Positions 10,276 to 19,203 of a stretch of 64,000 bases of DNA are shown piece after piece. The notes under the pieces were generated by a model. The model worked only from the letters and a program-made list of their open reading frames with translations. It ran no database searches and was not told the DNA's origin. The number at the start of each line of letters is the position of its first letter. Within the stretch, counting starts at the first letter, position 1. This DNA is from Chitinophagaceae bacterium (lineage in GTDB: Bacteria > Bacteroidota > Bacteroidia > Chitinophagales > Chitinophagaceae). The stretch is from positions 49,126-113,125 of the forward strand of contig CANGTN010000002.1 of the NCBI GenBank assembly GCA_947456805.1, given 5' to 3'. Both the position numbers and the translations under genes were made by a program.

Positions 10276-11655
10276 ATGAGTCAGAATGAATCACCAATTA
10301 TTGTAGGTCTTGATATCGGAACAACTAAAATTGCTGCCATTGCAGGAAGAAAAAATGAGTTTGGTAAATTAGAAATTCTTGGCTTCGGCAGAGCTAATAG
10401 TAGCGGTGTGTTGCATGGTCAGGTTCTAAATATCGATCAGACAATTAAAGCTATTCAACAAGCATTGGTAAATTGTTATGAAAGTAATCCCGAACTTGAA
10501 ATCAACGAAGTATATGTTGGTATTGCAGGACATCATATCAAGAGTTTACAAACACGTGGTGATGTTGTAAGACAAGATTCTGAAAATGAAATTCAGCGTT
10601 GGGAAATTGATATGTTGATCGAAAATCAACGCAAAACATTTATTCCAGCAGGCGATCAAATTATTGATGTGATTCCACAAGAATTTTATGTTGATAATAA
10701 TCAAAACATAAAAGATCCAATCGGTTACAATGGTGTAAAAGTGGGAGCTAATTTTCATATCATCACAGGTGATAGAAATGCTATTCGTAATATCAATCGT
10801 GCTGTTGATAGAAGTAATTTAAAAACAAAAGATTTGGTATTACAACCATTGGCAAGTGCAAGTGCAGTGATGAGTGATATTGATATGGAAGCCGGTGTTG
10901 CTATTTTAGATATTGGTGGAGGCACTAGTGATCTTGCTGTTTTTTATGAAGGCGTTTTAAAACACACTGCCGTTATACCATTTGGTGGTGAAAATATTAC
11001 CAATGATATCCGCATGGGATTGGGTGTTTTAAAACAACAGGCAGAAGCAATGAAAGTTCAATTTGGTAGCGCTTTAAGCGACGAAGCTAAAGCCAATGCA
11101 TTCATTACAATCCCAGGATTAAAAGGGATGCCTGCTAAAGAAATAAGTGTGAAAAATTTAGCACAAATTATTCAGGCAAGAATGAGTGAGATTTTAGATT
11201 TTGTTTCTTATCATTTAAAACAAGTTGGGTTGGATAGTCGTGCATTAAATGGAGGGATCATTTTAACAGGTGGTGGTTCTCAGTTGAAACATTTAATTCA
11301 ATTAACAGAATATACAACAGGCTTAAATGCAAGAATTGGTTTGCCTAATGAACATTTGGCACCCAACCATATTGAAGAATTGAAAAAACCAATGTACGCT
11401 ACTTGCTTAGGCTTGATTTTAAAGGGTTACAGCGATTACGAACATAAGTACAAAGAGTTCAATCAGCAATATAAAAAAGTAGATGTACCAAGATCTTTAA
11501 AAACTACTATCAATGAAGCAGCAACACAACAAGTAGCTGTACAACCAGAAGTAGTTGATGTTAATGACCGTGTTATAAAAATTAAATTCTGGGATAGATT
11601 TAAAGACAATCTTATTGATTTGTTCAAAGAAGAAGAAGATAAAATGATTAAATAA
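10276..11655 (+). CDS. ftsA: Cell division protein FtsA
   Basis: FtsA is an actin-like ATPase that tethers FtsZ to the membrane. The 459-residue protein has the phosphate-1 motif VGLDIGTTKIAA at residues 9-20, the phosphate-2 motif LDIGGGTSDLAV near residue 211, and the adenosine motif ILTGGGSQL near residue 331. The C terminus contains IKIKFWDRFKDNLIDLFK, which fits the amphipathic membrane-targeting helix. The protein is somewhat longer than E. coli FtsA (420 residues), with a linker before that helix. ftsZ follows after a 74-bp gap. Confidence 0.96.
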   Translation: MSQNESPIIVGLDIGTTKIAAIAGRKNEFGKLEILGFGRANSSGVLHGQVLNIDQTIKAIQQALVNCYESNPELEINEVYVGIAGHHIKSLQTRGDVVRQDSENEIQRWEIDMLIENQRKTFIPAGDQIIDVIPQEFYVDNNQNIKDPIGYNGVKVGANFHIITGDRNAIRNINRAVDRSNLKTKDLVLQPLASASAVMSDIDMEAGVAILDIGGGTSDLAVFYEGVLKHTAVIPFGGENITNDIRMGLGVLKQQAEAMKVQFGSALSDEAKANAFITIPGLKGMPAKEISVKNLAQIIQARMSEILDFVSYHLKQVGLDSRALNGGIILTGGGSQLKHLIQLTEYTTGLNARIGLPNEHLAPNHIEELKKPMYATCLGLILKGYSDYEHKYKEFNQQYKKVDVPRSLKTTINEAATQQVAVQPEVVDVNDRVIKIKFWDRFKDNLIDLFKEEEDKMIK

Positions 11656-11729
11656 AAATTACTTACATACTTACTAACCATTACTACTAACAAACAAATA
11701 TTACATTCTAACCCATTAAAATTTCAATT

Positions 11730-13601
11730 ATGATTCACTTCGATTTGCCAAAACAAAAATCTTCCATCATCAAAGTAATCGGTGTAGGTGGCGGAGGAAG
11801 CAATGCAGTAAATTATATGTTTTCTCAAGATATTGAAGGCGTTGACTTTATCATTTGTAACACAGATTCAAAAGCAATTGAACAAAGTAAAGTGCCTAAT
11901 AAAATTCAATTAGGTCCTCATTTAACACAAGGTCTTGGTGCAGGTGCTAATCCCGAAGTTGGTAAAGCAGCAACTGAAGAAAGCCTTGAAGAAATCAAGC
12001 GTATTCTTGAGGTTAATACCAAAATGGCTTTTATCACTGCCGGTATGGGTGGTGGTACAGGAACAGGTGGCGCTCCAATCATTTCAAAAATTTGTAAAGA
12101 CCTAGGGATACTTACAGTAGGTATTGTTACCACACCATTTGGTTTTGAAGGTCCTCGTCGTATGCAACAAGCTGAGGAAGGTATCAAACAATTAAAGCCT
12201 TATGTTGATACATTATTAGTGATTAGCAATGATAAGTTGCGCATGCAATACGGCAACTTAAAAATGAAAGAAGCTTTTACAAAAGCCGATAATGTTTTGG
12301 CAACAGCTGCAAAATGTATTACTGATATTATCAATAGTCGCGGACATATTATTGTAGACTTTGCCGATGTATGTACAGTGATGAAAAATGGTGGTGTTGC
12401 AATTTTAGGTAAAGCTGAAATTGAAGGTGAAGACAGAGCACAACGTGCAATTGAAGAAGCATTGAATAGTCCGTTATTGAATGACAGCGACATCAAAGGT
12501 GCAAAATGGATTTTAATCAACATCAATAGTGCAGAAGGAGATGATGAGTGTACAATGGATGAATTAGAAACCATCAATAATTACTTACGTATGCAAGCCG
12601 GTGAAAGTACTGACGTTATTGTAGGCACAGGCTACGACAATAATTTGGGTGGTAAAATTAGCATTACATTAGTAGCAACAGGTTTCGATGCAAAAGATCC
12701 ATTTGCAAAACACGTTCCTGTTAAAAAAGTGGAACCTGTTCAAGAAAAAATTGTAATGACTTTGGGTGTTGAAAATGAAGAGAAGAAACTTGAAAAACAA
12801 GTTTTCGAACAACAAACTTTGCCTTTAGAGTTTCAACAACAAAATAGCATTAGTAGTGAGCCGTTAAACGTTTATCATAATTTTAATGATGCTTACAATA
12901 TGCCGGTAGTTGAAGATCTTACACCAACATTGAATGAGATTGTAGAAACAACACCTATTCAAAATGAAGTTGTGACTATGATTCAGGAAGATGAAAATAC
13001 TGTGTATCATTTTGAATTATCAACTGAAATTTCGGAACCGGTTATTGCTGAAACACCAATAGCAGATCCTATTGAACAATTTCAAAATATAACTCAAACA
13101 AATTCTTTTTTAACAAGACCTACCAATATTTATGCCGATGTACTTCAAGAAAACATTGAAGTGAAACCTGAGACAATACAAGAGGTACAGCCAAATATTG
13201 AAGCGGCACAAGAGCAACCTGAAATAGAAATGACTTTGGTAATGAGAGAAGAAATTCAGGAAGTTGAAAAAGTAGTTCCAACACTTTCTATACATGAAGA
13301 AACAAATGTTTCAAGCATTACAGAAATGGACCCAACTATGTTTGATGAAGGTGAAGAACAAAGACGAAGAGCTGCAGAAAGAATTCAGAAGTTGCGTAAT
13401 CTTTCTTTTAATAATACCAATGAAGCTAACTCAGAGTTCGATGCTGTCCCTGCTTACATCCGTCGTAACATGGAGTTGTTTGGAAATACACTTACATCCG
13501 TAGAAAATTTTTACAGTAAATACACCGTTAACAAGGAAGAAAATAATAACGGACCAATTTCCAGTATCAACACTTTTTTAGATGGTAAAAAACCTGATTA
13601 A
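11730..13601 (+). CDS. ftsZ: Cell division protein FtsZ with long C-terminal linker
   Basis: FtsZ is the tubulin-like GTPase that forms the Z-ring. The GTP-binding signature GMGGGTGTGGAP is near residues 105-116 and the globular core ends near residue 322. The total of 623 residues compares with 383 in E. coli. The extra length is a Glu/Gln/Pro/Thr-rich linker of about 200 residues followed by a charged helix (EEQRRRAAERIQKLR). A conserved-tail motif, VPAYIRRNMEL, lies near residue 573. About 40 further residues follow that motif, so it is not at the extreme end as in E. coli. The gene ends the dcw cluster and is followed by a terminator. Confidence 0.97.
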   Translation: MIHFDLPKQKSSIIKVIGVGGGGSNAVNYMFSQDIEGVDFIICNTDSKAIEQSKVPNKIQLGPHLTQGLGAGANPEVGKAATEESLEEIKRILEVNTKMAFITAGMGGGTGTGGAPIISKICKDLGILTVGIVTTPFGFEGPRRMQQAEEGIKQLKPYVDTLLVISNDKLRMQYGNLKMKEAFTKADNVLATAAKCITDIINSRGHIIVDFADVCTVMKNGGVAILGKAEIEGEDRAQRAIEEALNSPLLNDSDIKGAKWILININSAEGDDECTMDELETINNYLRMQAGESTDVIVGTGYDNNLGGKISITLVATGFDAKDPFAKHVPVKKVEPVQEKIVMTLGVENEEKKLEKQVFEQQTLPLEFQQQNSISSEPLNVYHNFNDAYNMPVVEDLTPTLNEIVETTPIQNEVVTMIQEDENTVYHFELSTEISEPVIAETPIADPIEQFQNITQTNSFLTRPTNIYADVLQENIEVKPETIQEVQPNIEAAQEQPEIEMTLVMREEIQEVEKVVPTLSIHEETNVSSITEMDPTMFDEGEEQRRRAAERIQKLRNLSFNNTNEANSEFDAVPAYIRRNMELFGNTLTSVENFYSKYTVNKEENNNGPISSINTFLDGKKPD

Positions 13602-13634
13602 TATTTTAGATTGTTAAGTTTTGTTTTGTTGTTT

Positions 13635-13667
13635 ATCCTCCCAATAAAAGTTGGGAGGATTTTTTTT
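13635..13667 (+). terminator. Rho-independent terminator after ftsZ
   Basis: A perfect 10-bp stem, ATCCTCCCAA with TTGGGAGGAT and a TAAAAG loop, is followed by eight T residues counting the last stem base. It lies 33 bp after the ftsZ stop and ends the dcw transcript. Confidence 0.92.
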
Positions 13668-13710
13668 AATTTTTTGGGCTGTTATCAATAAAATATCATT
13701 CAACTTTTGT

Positions 13711-13783
13711 TCAGGCTGTTCGTTGCAAGTCCTTGCTTCTGCGTCGCTGCGGGCTTTCCACTGCCATCCTGCAGCCATTGAAC
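13711..13783. repeat. Imperfect inverted-repeat element (REP-like)
   Basis: The ends TTCA-GGCTG and CAGCC-AT-TGAA pair across about 73 bp. Inside are a small hairpin (GCAAG/CTTGC) and a GC-rich centre that includes CTGCGTCGCTGCGGGC. Base composition differs sharply from the AT-rich surroundings. It shares the 8-mer TGCGTCGC with the 20-bp repeat. I infer an extragenic repeat element; copy number elsewhere is unknown. Confidence 0.45.
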
Positions 13784-13960
13784 TGAAGAATTAATCATCA
13801 ACTGAAATTTTTTAAATTAAATAATAAAAACTAAAAATTATTTTGGTGTATTAAAAATTAGCAAATTCATATTGTGATGAATATTTATAGATAGTAAAGC
13901 TGCATTGCTAATAAACTTGAAACACCAATAATTGAATATTTTTTTAAAACTTCTCTGTAT

Positions 13961-13968
13961 TATCTTCG
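13961..13968 (+). promoter_or_regulatory. Possible trpS -7 promoter element
   Basis: TATCTTCG resembles the Bacteroidota -7 consensus TAnnTTTG with one mismatch. It ends 6 bp before the trpS ATG, which would place the transcription start at or next to the start codon. No well-placed -33 TTTG is visible. Confidence 0.35.
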
Positions 13969-13974
13969 CAGTCT

Positions 13975-14979
13975 ATGGCAAAAGAGGTAGTGTTAAGCGG
14001 TATCCGCCCCACAGGGTTTCTCCATTTAGGAAATTATTTTGGTGCAATGCGCAATTATGTTCGTATGCAAGATGATTATGATTGTTATTTTTTTGTAGCC
14101 AATTGGCATGCGCTTACAACACATCCTGATACACAAATGCTGAAAGCAGCAGTTCACAGAGTGATTGCAGAAAATATAGCTTGCGGATTAGATCCTGAAA
14201 AAGTTTGTTTATATGTACAAAGTGATGTGCCTGAAATTGCAGAATTGTATTTGTATCTCAATACATTAGCTTATAAAGGAGAGTTGGAAAAAACCACAAC
14301 ATTTAAAGATAAAGCAAGGCAACAGCCTGAAAATATTAATGCCGGTTTATTGACTTATCCTGTATTACAAGCAGCAGATATTTTAATTCATAGAGCTGTG
14401 AAAGTGCCTGTGGGTAAGGATCAGGAGCAACATTTAGAAATGGCAAGAACTTTTGCCGAACGTTTTAATCACCGATATGGTGATGTATTGCCATTGCCAT
14501 ATGCTTTTAATTATGGTGGAGAATTGACCAAAATTTTAAGCCTCGATGGGATTGGAAAAATGAGTAAAAGTGAAAACCAGATGGCAACTTTATATCTGGC
14601 TGATGAAGATGATGTCATCAGAAAAAAGATCATGAAAGCCAAAACTGATACAGGTCCTACTGAACCTAATTCGGCGAAGCCCGATTATATTCAAAATCTT
14701 TTTACACTAATGAATATTGTGAGTACATCAGATACCGTACAAAAGTTTGAATCAGATTTTAATAATAGCTCCTCCGGCAATTGTATCATTCGTTATGGCG
14801 ATATGAAAAAGCAATTGGCAGAAGACATGGTACAATTTATTAAACCAATTAGAACAAAAGCTGCTGATTTACAAGAAAATAAGGAGTTGCTCGAGAAAAT
14901 AATTCAGCAGGGTGCACAAAAGGCAAGAGTCAGTGCTTCTGCAACATTACAATTGGTACGGAAGGCAATTTTAGGGTAA
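13975..14979 (+). CDS. trpS: Tryptophanyl-tRNA synthetase
   Basis: TrpRS charges tRNA-Trp. It is a class I synthetase with a compact, 334-residue bacterial form. The HIGH-equivalent HLGN is at residues 17-20, within PTGFLHLGNYFGA. The KMSKS motif is near residues 195-199. The conserved GKDQEQHLE segment, which contacts the tryptophan/ATP pocket, is near residue 145. It stands alone with its own upstream region after the ftsZ terminator; a deoxynucleoside kinase follows 122 bp later on the same strand. Confidence 0.97.
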   Translation: MAKEVVLSGIRPTGFLHLGNYFGAMRNYVRMQDDYDCYFFVANWHALTTHPDTQMLKAAVHRVIAENIACGLDPEKVCLYVQSDVPEIAELYLYLNTLAYKGELEKTTTFKDKARQQPENINAGLLTYPVLQAADILIHRAVKVPVGKDQEQHLEMARTFAERFNHRYGDVLPLPYAFNYGGELTKILSLDGIGKMSKSENQMATLYLADEDDVIRKKIMKAKTDTGPTEPNSAKPDYIQNLFTLMNIVSTSDTVQKFESDFNNSSSGNCIIRYGDMKKQLAEDMVQFIKPIRTKAADLQENKELLEKIIQQGAQKARVSASATLQLVRKAILG

Positions 14980-15101
14980 TTACAACTTTTTAGTAGTATT
15001 TATTGCATAATAATTGCAGAACCCCTATTTTCACGAAACACAATTATAGATAGAGTTTTTAAAACTATTTTTTTCTTTTTAAATTTTGAATATCGCTTGT
15101 C

Positions 15102-15737
15102 ATGTCTAAAGCAAAAAAACCAAAACACATTGCAATAGCCGGAAATATAGGTGCCGGCAAAACTACATTAACGGAAATGCTGAGTAAGCATTACAAATGG
15201 ATCCCTCAGTTTGAAGATGTAGATCATAATCCTTATCTCATGGATTTTTATGATGATATGCCTCGCTGGAGTTTCAATTTACAAATCTATTTTTTGAATA
15301 GCAGATTAAACCAGTTATTAGATATTCAACGTGGTACAGAAACGATAATTCAGGATAGAACTATTTATGAAGATGCACAAATATTTGCACCGAACTTACA
15401 TGACATGGGTTTGATGAATAAAAGAGATTTTGATAATTATTTTAAGTTTTTTCAAACACTTAAAACAATGGTACAACCCCCAGATTTATTAATTTATTTA
15501 AAAGCTTCTGTTCCTACATTGGTTGGTCAAATTCAAAAACGTGGCAGAGAATACGAAGAAAATATTCGTTTGGATTATTTAAAAAAATTAAACGAACTCT
15601 ACATTAAATTTATTGATGGATATAAAGAAGGTCCTCTATTAATTATTGATTGCGATAAAAATAAATTTGGTGAAAATGAAGAACACCTAGGAGAAATCAT
15701 ACGCAAAGTTGATGGTATGTTGTATGGTTTGTTTTAA
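15102..15737 (+). CDS. Deoxynucleoside kinase (dNK/dGK-dAK family)
   Basis: This is a nucleotide-salvage kinase that phosphorylates deoxynucleosides with ATP. The 211-residue protein has the P-loop GNIGAGKTT near residues 14-22, the DRTIYEDAQIFA segment near residue 85 (the DRS/DRT motif of the family), and the lid-like KRGREYEENIRLDYL arginine cluster near residues 145-160. These match the dCK/dGK-type kinases. Substrate preference (dA, dG or dC) cannot be told from sequence alone. A short terminator follows the gene, so it is probably transcribed alone or with trpS. Confidence 0.9.
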   Translation: MSKAKKPKHIAIAGNIGAGKTTLTEMLSKHYKWIPQFEDVDHNPYLMDFYDDMPRWSFNLQIYFLNSRLNQLLDIQRGTETIIQDRTIYEDAQIFAPNLHDMGLMNKRDFDNYFKFFQTLKTMVQPPDLLIYLKASVPTLVGQIQKRGREYEENIRLDYLKKLNELYIKFIDGYKEGPLLIIDCDKNKFGENEEHLGEIIRKVDGMLYGLF

Positions 15738-15766
15738 GATTTTTTATTCAATTTCTTTAACATAAT

Positions 15767-15793
15767 CCACTAAGTAATTCTTAGTGGTTTTTT
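15767..15793 (+). terminator. Terminator after deoxynucleoside kinase gene
   Basis: The stem CCACTAAG/CTTAGTGG with loop TAATT is followed by a T run to 15793. It lies 30 bp after the stop. Confidence 0.82.
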
Positions 15794-15887
15794 ATTTCAA
15801 AAAGTTATATTCAATCGCCTTTGTTTCTTGAAAAGTCTTTATTTTCATTTGTGCAAATTAAATTTTACACTCAAAAAATATTTCCTG

Positions 15888-18644
15888 ATGCAAAAATTAT
15901 TTTTATTCTTAATGCTGATGATTAGTGTACAATTATCAGCACAAAAAAAACCTTTGGACCATACTGTTTATGATAGTTGGCAGTCAATTGGTGAAAAGTT
16001 GATAAGTAATAACGGTAGTATTATTGTATATACAATCAATCCACAAGATGGAGATGCAACTTTGGTAATACAAAATAATAATGGCACTAAAATAATGGAA
16101 GTACGAAGGGGTTATGCGGCCAAGATTACCAATGATGGAAAGTTTGTAGTTTTTAAAATTAAACCAACTTATCAACAAACAAGAGATGCAAAGATTAAAA
16201 AGAAAAAAGCAGATGAAATGCCAAAGGATAGTTTGGGAATTGTAAATATTGCAACAGGTACGTTAGAAAAATTTGCCAGAGTGAAATCATTTAAGATAGC
16301 TGATAAAAGTAGTGAGTGGCTTTCCTGGCAATACGAAAAAGAAGAAAAGAAAAAAGCAGAAAATAACGATAAAAAAGAAGATGAAGGTACTTTGTTGGTA
16401 GTAAGAAATTTGTGGAATAACAAGCAAGATTCACTAGCACTAACTACTGAATATTTTTTTGATAAAAATGGTAAACATTTATTGGTTGAAAGCGCTGCTA
16501 ATATAAAAGATAGCATAAAAGCAAGTGTGCATTTAATTGATTTACTTTATTGGAAAAAGCAACGAATTTTTTATGGGTTCAATGATGCAAAAGGTTATTC
16601 ATTTGATGAAGAGGGTACACAAATTTCTTTTATTGCCGAACGAGATAGTATCAAAAAAGAAAGCCAGAAATTTTATCAGTTGTTTTATTTCAAAAACAAC
16701 TTTGATAGCGCTGTAATGATAGTAAATAAAGCATCACAAGGGATGCCTGTAAAATGGAGTGTTAGTGAATTTGGTAACATCAGTTTCAGCAAATCAGGAA
16801 AAAGATTGTTTTTTGGGACTGCTCCAATTCTTCCTTTAAAAGACACATCTTTACCCGAATTTGAAAGAGTAAACGTAGATGTTTGGCATTATAACGATGA
16901 TGATTTGCAACCTGCACAATTAAAAAATTTAGAAAATGATTTAAAGAAAAATTACTTAGCCCGTTATGATTTTGAAACAAAGAAAGTAGTGCAATTAGGG
17001 AATGAAAATTTTGAACGCGTTGAAAAAACATCAGAAGGTGATGGTGTAACTTTTTATAGCACAACTGATGCAGGAAAGCGGGTAGCAAAACAATGGCAAG
17101 GTTTCACTTTACGTGATGTATATGCCGTTAATCCAATTGATGGTAAAGTCACTTTGATTAGAATAAATTTAAAAGGAAATATCAGTTCCTCTTACAGTGG
17201 AAACTATTTATTGATGTATGATGAACAGCTCAAACAATATCAGTCCTACAACGCATTAACTCAAAAGATTAATAAAATAGCAGCAGATATTCAATACCCT
17301 CTATACGATGAAGAAAATGATGTACCCGATGATCCGAATGCTTATGGAATTGCAAAATGGATAGAAGGGGATAAGCATGTTTTGATTTATGATAAGTTTG
17401 ATATTTGGAAAGTAGATCCGCTTGGAAAAGAAAAAAGTATCTCATTAACTTCAGGAAGAAAAAATTCAATTCAATCCCGTTTGGTAAATTTTGATGAGGA
17501 CAAAAAATTTGTCAATACTGATGATACTATTTTGCTAAAAACATACAATGAAAAAACAAAAGGAGCTGGAATTGCTAAATTGTATTTTAGTAACAACGGT
17601 AAATTAAATCTTGTACAAACAACAATCCCAATTTCAGATTGTTTCATAAATAACATTGTTCAAAGTAAAAATGCTACCAATTTTATTTTTACAAAAGAAA
17701 GATATGAATCTTCTCCAAACATATATGCAGCAACTGTTTCAGGTATAAATAAAATTACCAATTTAAATCCACAACAAGCCAATTACAACTGGGGTTCTGC
17801 TGAATTGTTTCAATGGAAAGCTTACACCGGAAAGCTTACAGAAGGTGTTTTGTACAAACCCGAAAACTTTGATGTAAAGAAAAAATATCCAATGATTGTT
17901 TATTTTTATGAAAGAAACAATCAAACTCTTTATAATTATATTGCACCAACACCAACTCCATCCCGTTTAAATATTTCCTTTTTTGTAAGCAGAGGATACA
18001 TTGTTTTTGTACCAGATATTTGGTATAAAAATGGAAAGCCTGGGCAAAGTGCATACGACTACATTGTAAGCGGCACAAGAGCTGTCGTTAAACTTGGTTT
18101 TGTTGACAGTACTAAACTCGGCTTGCAAGGACAAAGCTGGGGCGGTTATCAAATTGCACATTTAATTACAAGAACAAAATTGTATGCAGCTGCTTGGGCG
18201 GGTGCCCCGGTTGTAAATATGACAAGCGCTTATGGCGGTATTCGTTGGGGTACGGGAATTAACAGACAGTTTCAATACGAAAAAACACAAAGCAGAATTG
18301 GTGCAAATTTGTGGGAACGCAGAGATCTGTATATAGAAAATTCTCCGTTATTTCATTTGCAAAATGTAACAACCCCTGTAGTAATCATGGCAAATGATAA
18401 AGATGATGCAGTGCCCTGGTATCAAGGGATTGAAATGTTTTCAGCATTGCGCCGTCTGAATAAAAAAGTATGGATGCTGAACTACAATGATGAAGTACAT
18501 AATTTAATGGAACGAAGAAATAGAAAAGATATACAAATTAGAGAACAACAATTTTTTGATTGGTTGTTGAAAGGAGAGAAGCCTGCAACATGGCTTTCAG
18601 AGGGATTACCTGCAGTTATGAAAGGAAGAACATTAGGTTTATAA
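15888..18644 (+). CDS. Secreted S9-family (prolyl oligopeptidase/DPP-like) peptidase
   Basis: This is an exported serine peptidase with an N-terminal beta-propeller region and a C-terminal alpha/beta hydrolase domain. I choose the ATG at 15888 over the upstream ATG at 15828 because it gives a clean signal peptide (MQKLFLFLMLMISVQLSAQ) and 918 residues. The catalytic triad by motif is Ser750 in GQSWGGY, Asp839 in NDKDDAVPW and His871 in NDEVHNL. The mature start (QKKPLDH) is usual for periplasmic Bacteroidota S9 enzymes. The substrate is probably short, possibly proline-containing peptides. Its own terminator follows immediately. Confidence 0.9.
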   Translation: MQKLFLFLMLMISVQLSAQKKPLDHTVYDSWQSIGEKLISNNGSIIVYTINPQDGDATLVIQNNNGTKIMEVRRGYAAKITNDGKFVVFKIKPTYQQTRDAKIKKKKADEMPKDSLGIVNIATGTLEKFARVKSFKIADKSSEWLSWQYEKEEKKKAENNDKKEDEGTLLVVRNLWNNKQDSLALTTEYFFDKNGKHLLVESAANIKDSIKASVHLIDLLYWKKQRIFYGFNDAKGYSFDEEGTQISFIAERDSIKKESQKFYQLFYFKNNFDSAVMIVNKASQGMPVKWSVSEFGNISFSKSGKRLFFGTAPILPLKDTSLPEFERVNVDVWHYNDDDLQPAQLKNLENDLKKNYLARYDFETKKVVQLGNENFERVEKTSEGDGVTFYSTTDAGKRVAKQWQGFTLRDVYAVNPIDGKVTLIRINLKGNISSSYSGNYLLMYDEQLKQYQSYNALTQKINKIAADIQYPLYDEENDVPDDPNAYGIAKWIEGDKHVLIYDKFDIWKVDPLGKEKSISLTSGRKNSIQSRLVNFDEDKKFVNTDDTILLKTYNEKTKGAGIAKLYFSNNGKLNLVQTTIPISDCFINNIVQSKNATNFIFTKERYESSPNIYAATVSGINKITNLNPQQANYNWGSAELFQWKAYTGKLTEGVLYKPENFDVKKKYPMIVYFYERNNQTLYNYIAPTPTPSRLNISFFVSRGYIVFVPDIWYKNGKPGQSAYDYIVSGTRAVVKLGFVDSTKLGLQGQSWGGYQIAHLITRTKLYAAAWAGAPVVNMTSAYGGIRWGTGINRQFQYEKTQSRIGANLWERRDLYIENSPLFHLQNVTTPVVIMANDKDDAVPWYQGIEMFSALRRLNKKVWMLNYNDEVHNLMERRNRKDIQIREQQFFDWLLKGEKPATWLSEGLPAVMKGRTLGL

Positions 18645-18677
18645 AAAAAAGGTGCATTTTTAATGCACCTTTTTTTA
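18643..18677 (+). terminator. Terminator after S9 peptidase gene
   Basis: The stem AAAAAGGTGCAT/ATGCACCTTTTT with loop TTTTA starts at the stop codon. The flanking A and T runs make it potentially bidirectional, so it may also end the convergent small gene that stops at 18686. Confidence 0.9.
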
Positions 18678-18685
18678 GCTAGTTG

Positions 18686-19114
18686 TTACACTCTATAATA
18701 ATCTGCCTTCCAGTTTTGGATGGATTCTTTGATAGCTCTGCCGGAAAGATTTTCTGTTGCTGCACGATTGCATAATGCTACAAATTCATCATCGCTTGCA
18801 AAACGTAATGCAATGATTTGACCAATTCTTAATCTGCTATCAATTGCTTTTCCGGTTAGGATAAAATACCTTAAACTTTCTTCTGCACGTATTGCACGGT
18901 CCTGCGCTTTCAATGCAAAAATTCTTACAAATGCAAAAAAGCATAAAAAAATAAAAGCACACAAACAAAGCAATGATGCTGAATAAAGGTTTTCTTTTGC
19001 AGCATGGAATAAATTTACAAAACTGCCAATTAATAGTGCCAGTATACTGAAAAAAGTAAGCCCATGCCAGCCGCCCACAAGCCTTGAATGATTTTTAAAA
19101 TTCTGTTGTTGCAT
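18686..19114 (-). CDS. Small membrane protein, DUF6526-like
   Basis: This 142-residue protein starts MQQQNFKNHSRLVGGWHG. It has two predicted membrane helices, roughly residues 20-35 (LTFFSILALLIGSF) and 45-70, then a soluble C-terminal half ending in DFxDEFVALCNRA-type helical sequence. The QNFKNHSR start and two-helix layout recall the DUF6526 family of Bacteroidota; that assignment is from memory of the family. No function is known. It is convergent with the S9 peptidase gene and divergent from cinA (89-bp gap). Confidence 0.7.
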   Translation of the reverse strand: MQQQNFKNHSRLVGGWHGLTFFSILALLIGSFVNLFHAAKENLYSASLLCLCAFIFLCFFAFVRIFALKAQDRAIRAEESLRYFILTGKAIDSRLRIGQIIALRFASDDEFVALCNRAATENLSGRAIKESIQNWKADYYRV

Positions 19115-19203
19115 AAAGTATATTTTTGAGGCTTGAAGTTAATTGAACTTATTTGTATTCAATATGTTTTCATAAAATATCTATTAATTATTTGTAACTA
19201 TAT

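Larger units (their letters stand above)
13668..13974. other. ftsZ-trpS intergenic region
   Basis: With the terminator this gap is 373 bp without a gene. It holds one GC-richer imperfect inverted repeat (13711-13783, listed separately). The rest, about 13790-13960, is AT-rich with no ORF or RNA gene that I can recognise. A possible promoter -7 element lies directly before trpS. Confidence 0.6.

Noticed and set aside
15828-15887. Upstream ATG for the S9 peptidase.
   Set aside because: It would put 20 mostly charged residues before a clean signal peptide that starts at the ATG at 15888.
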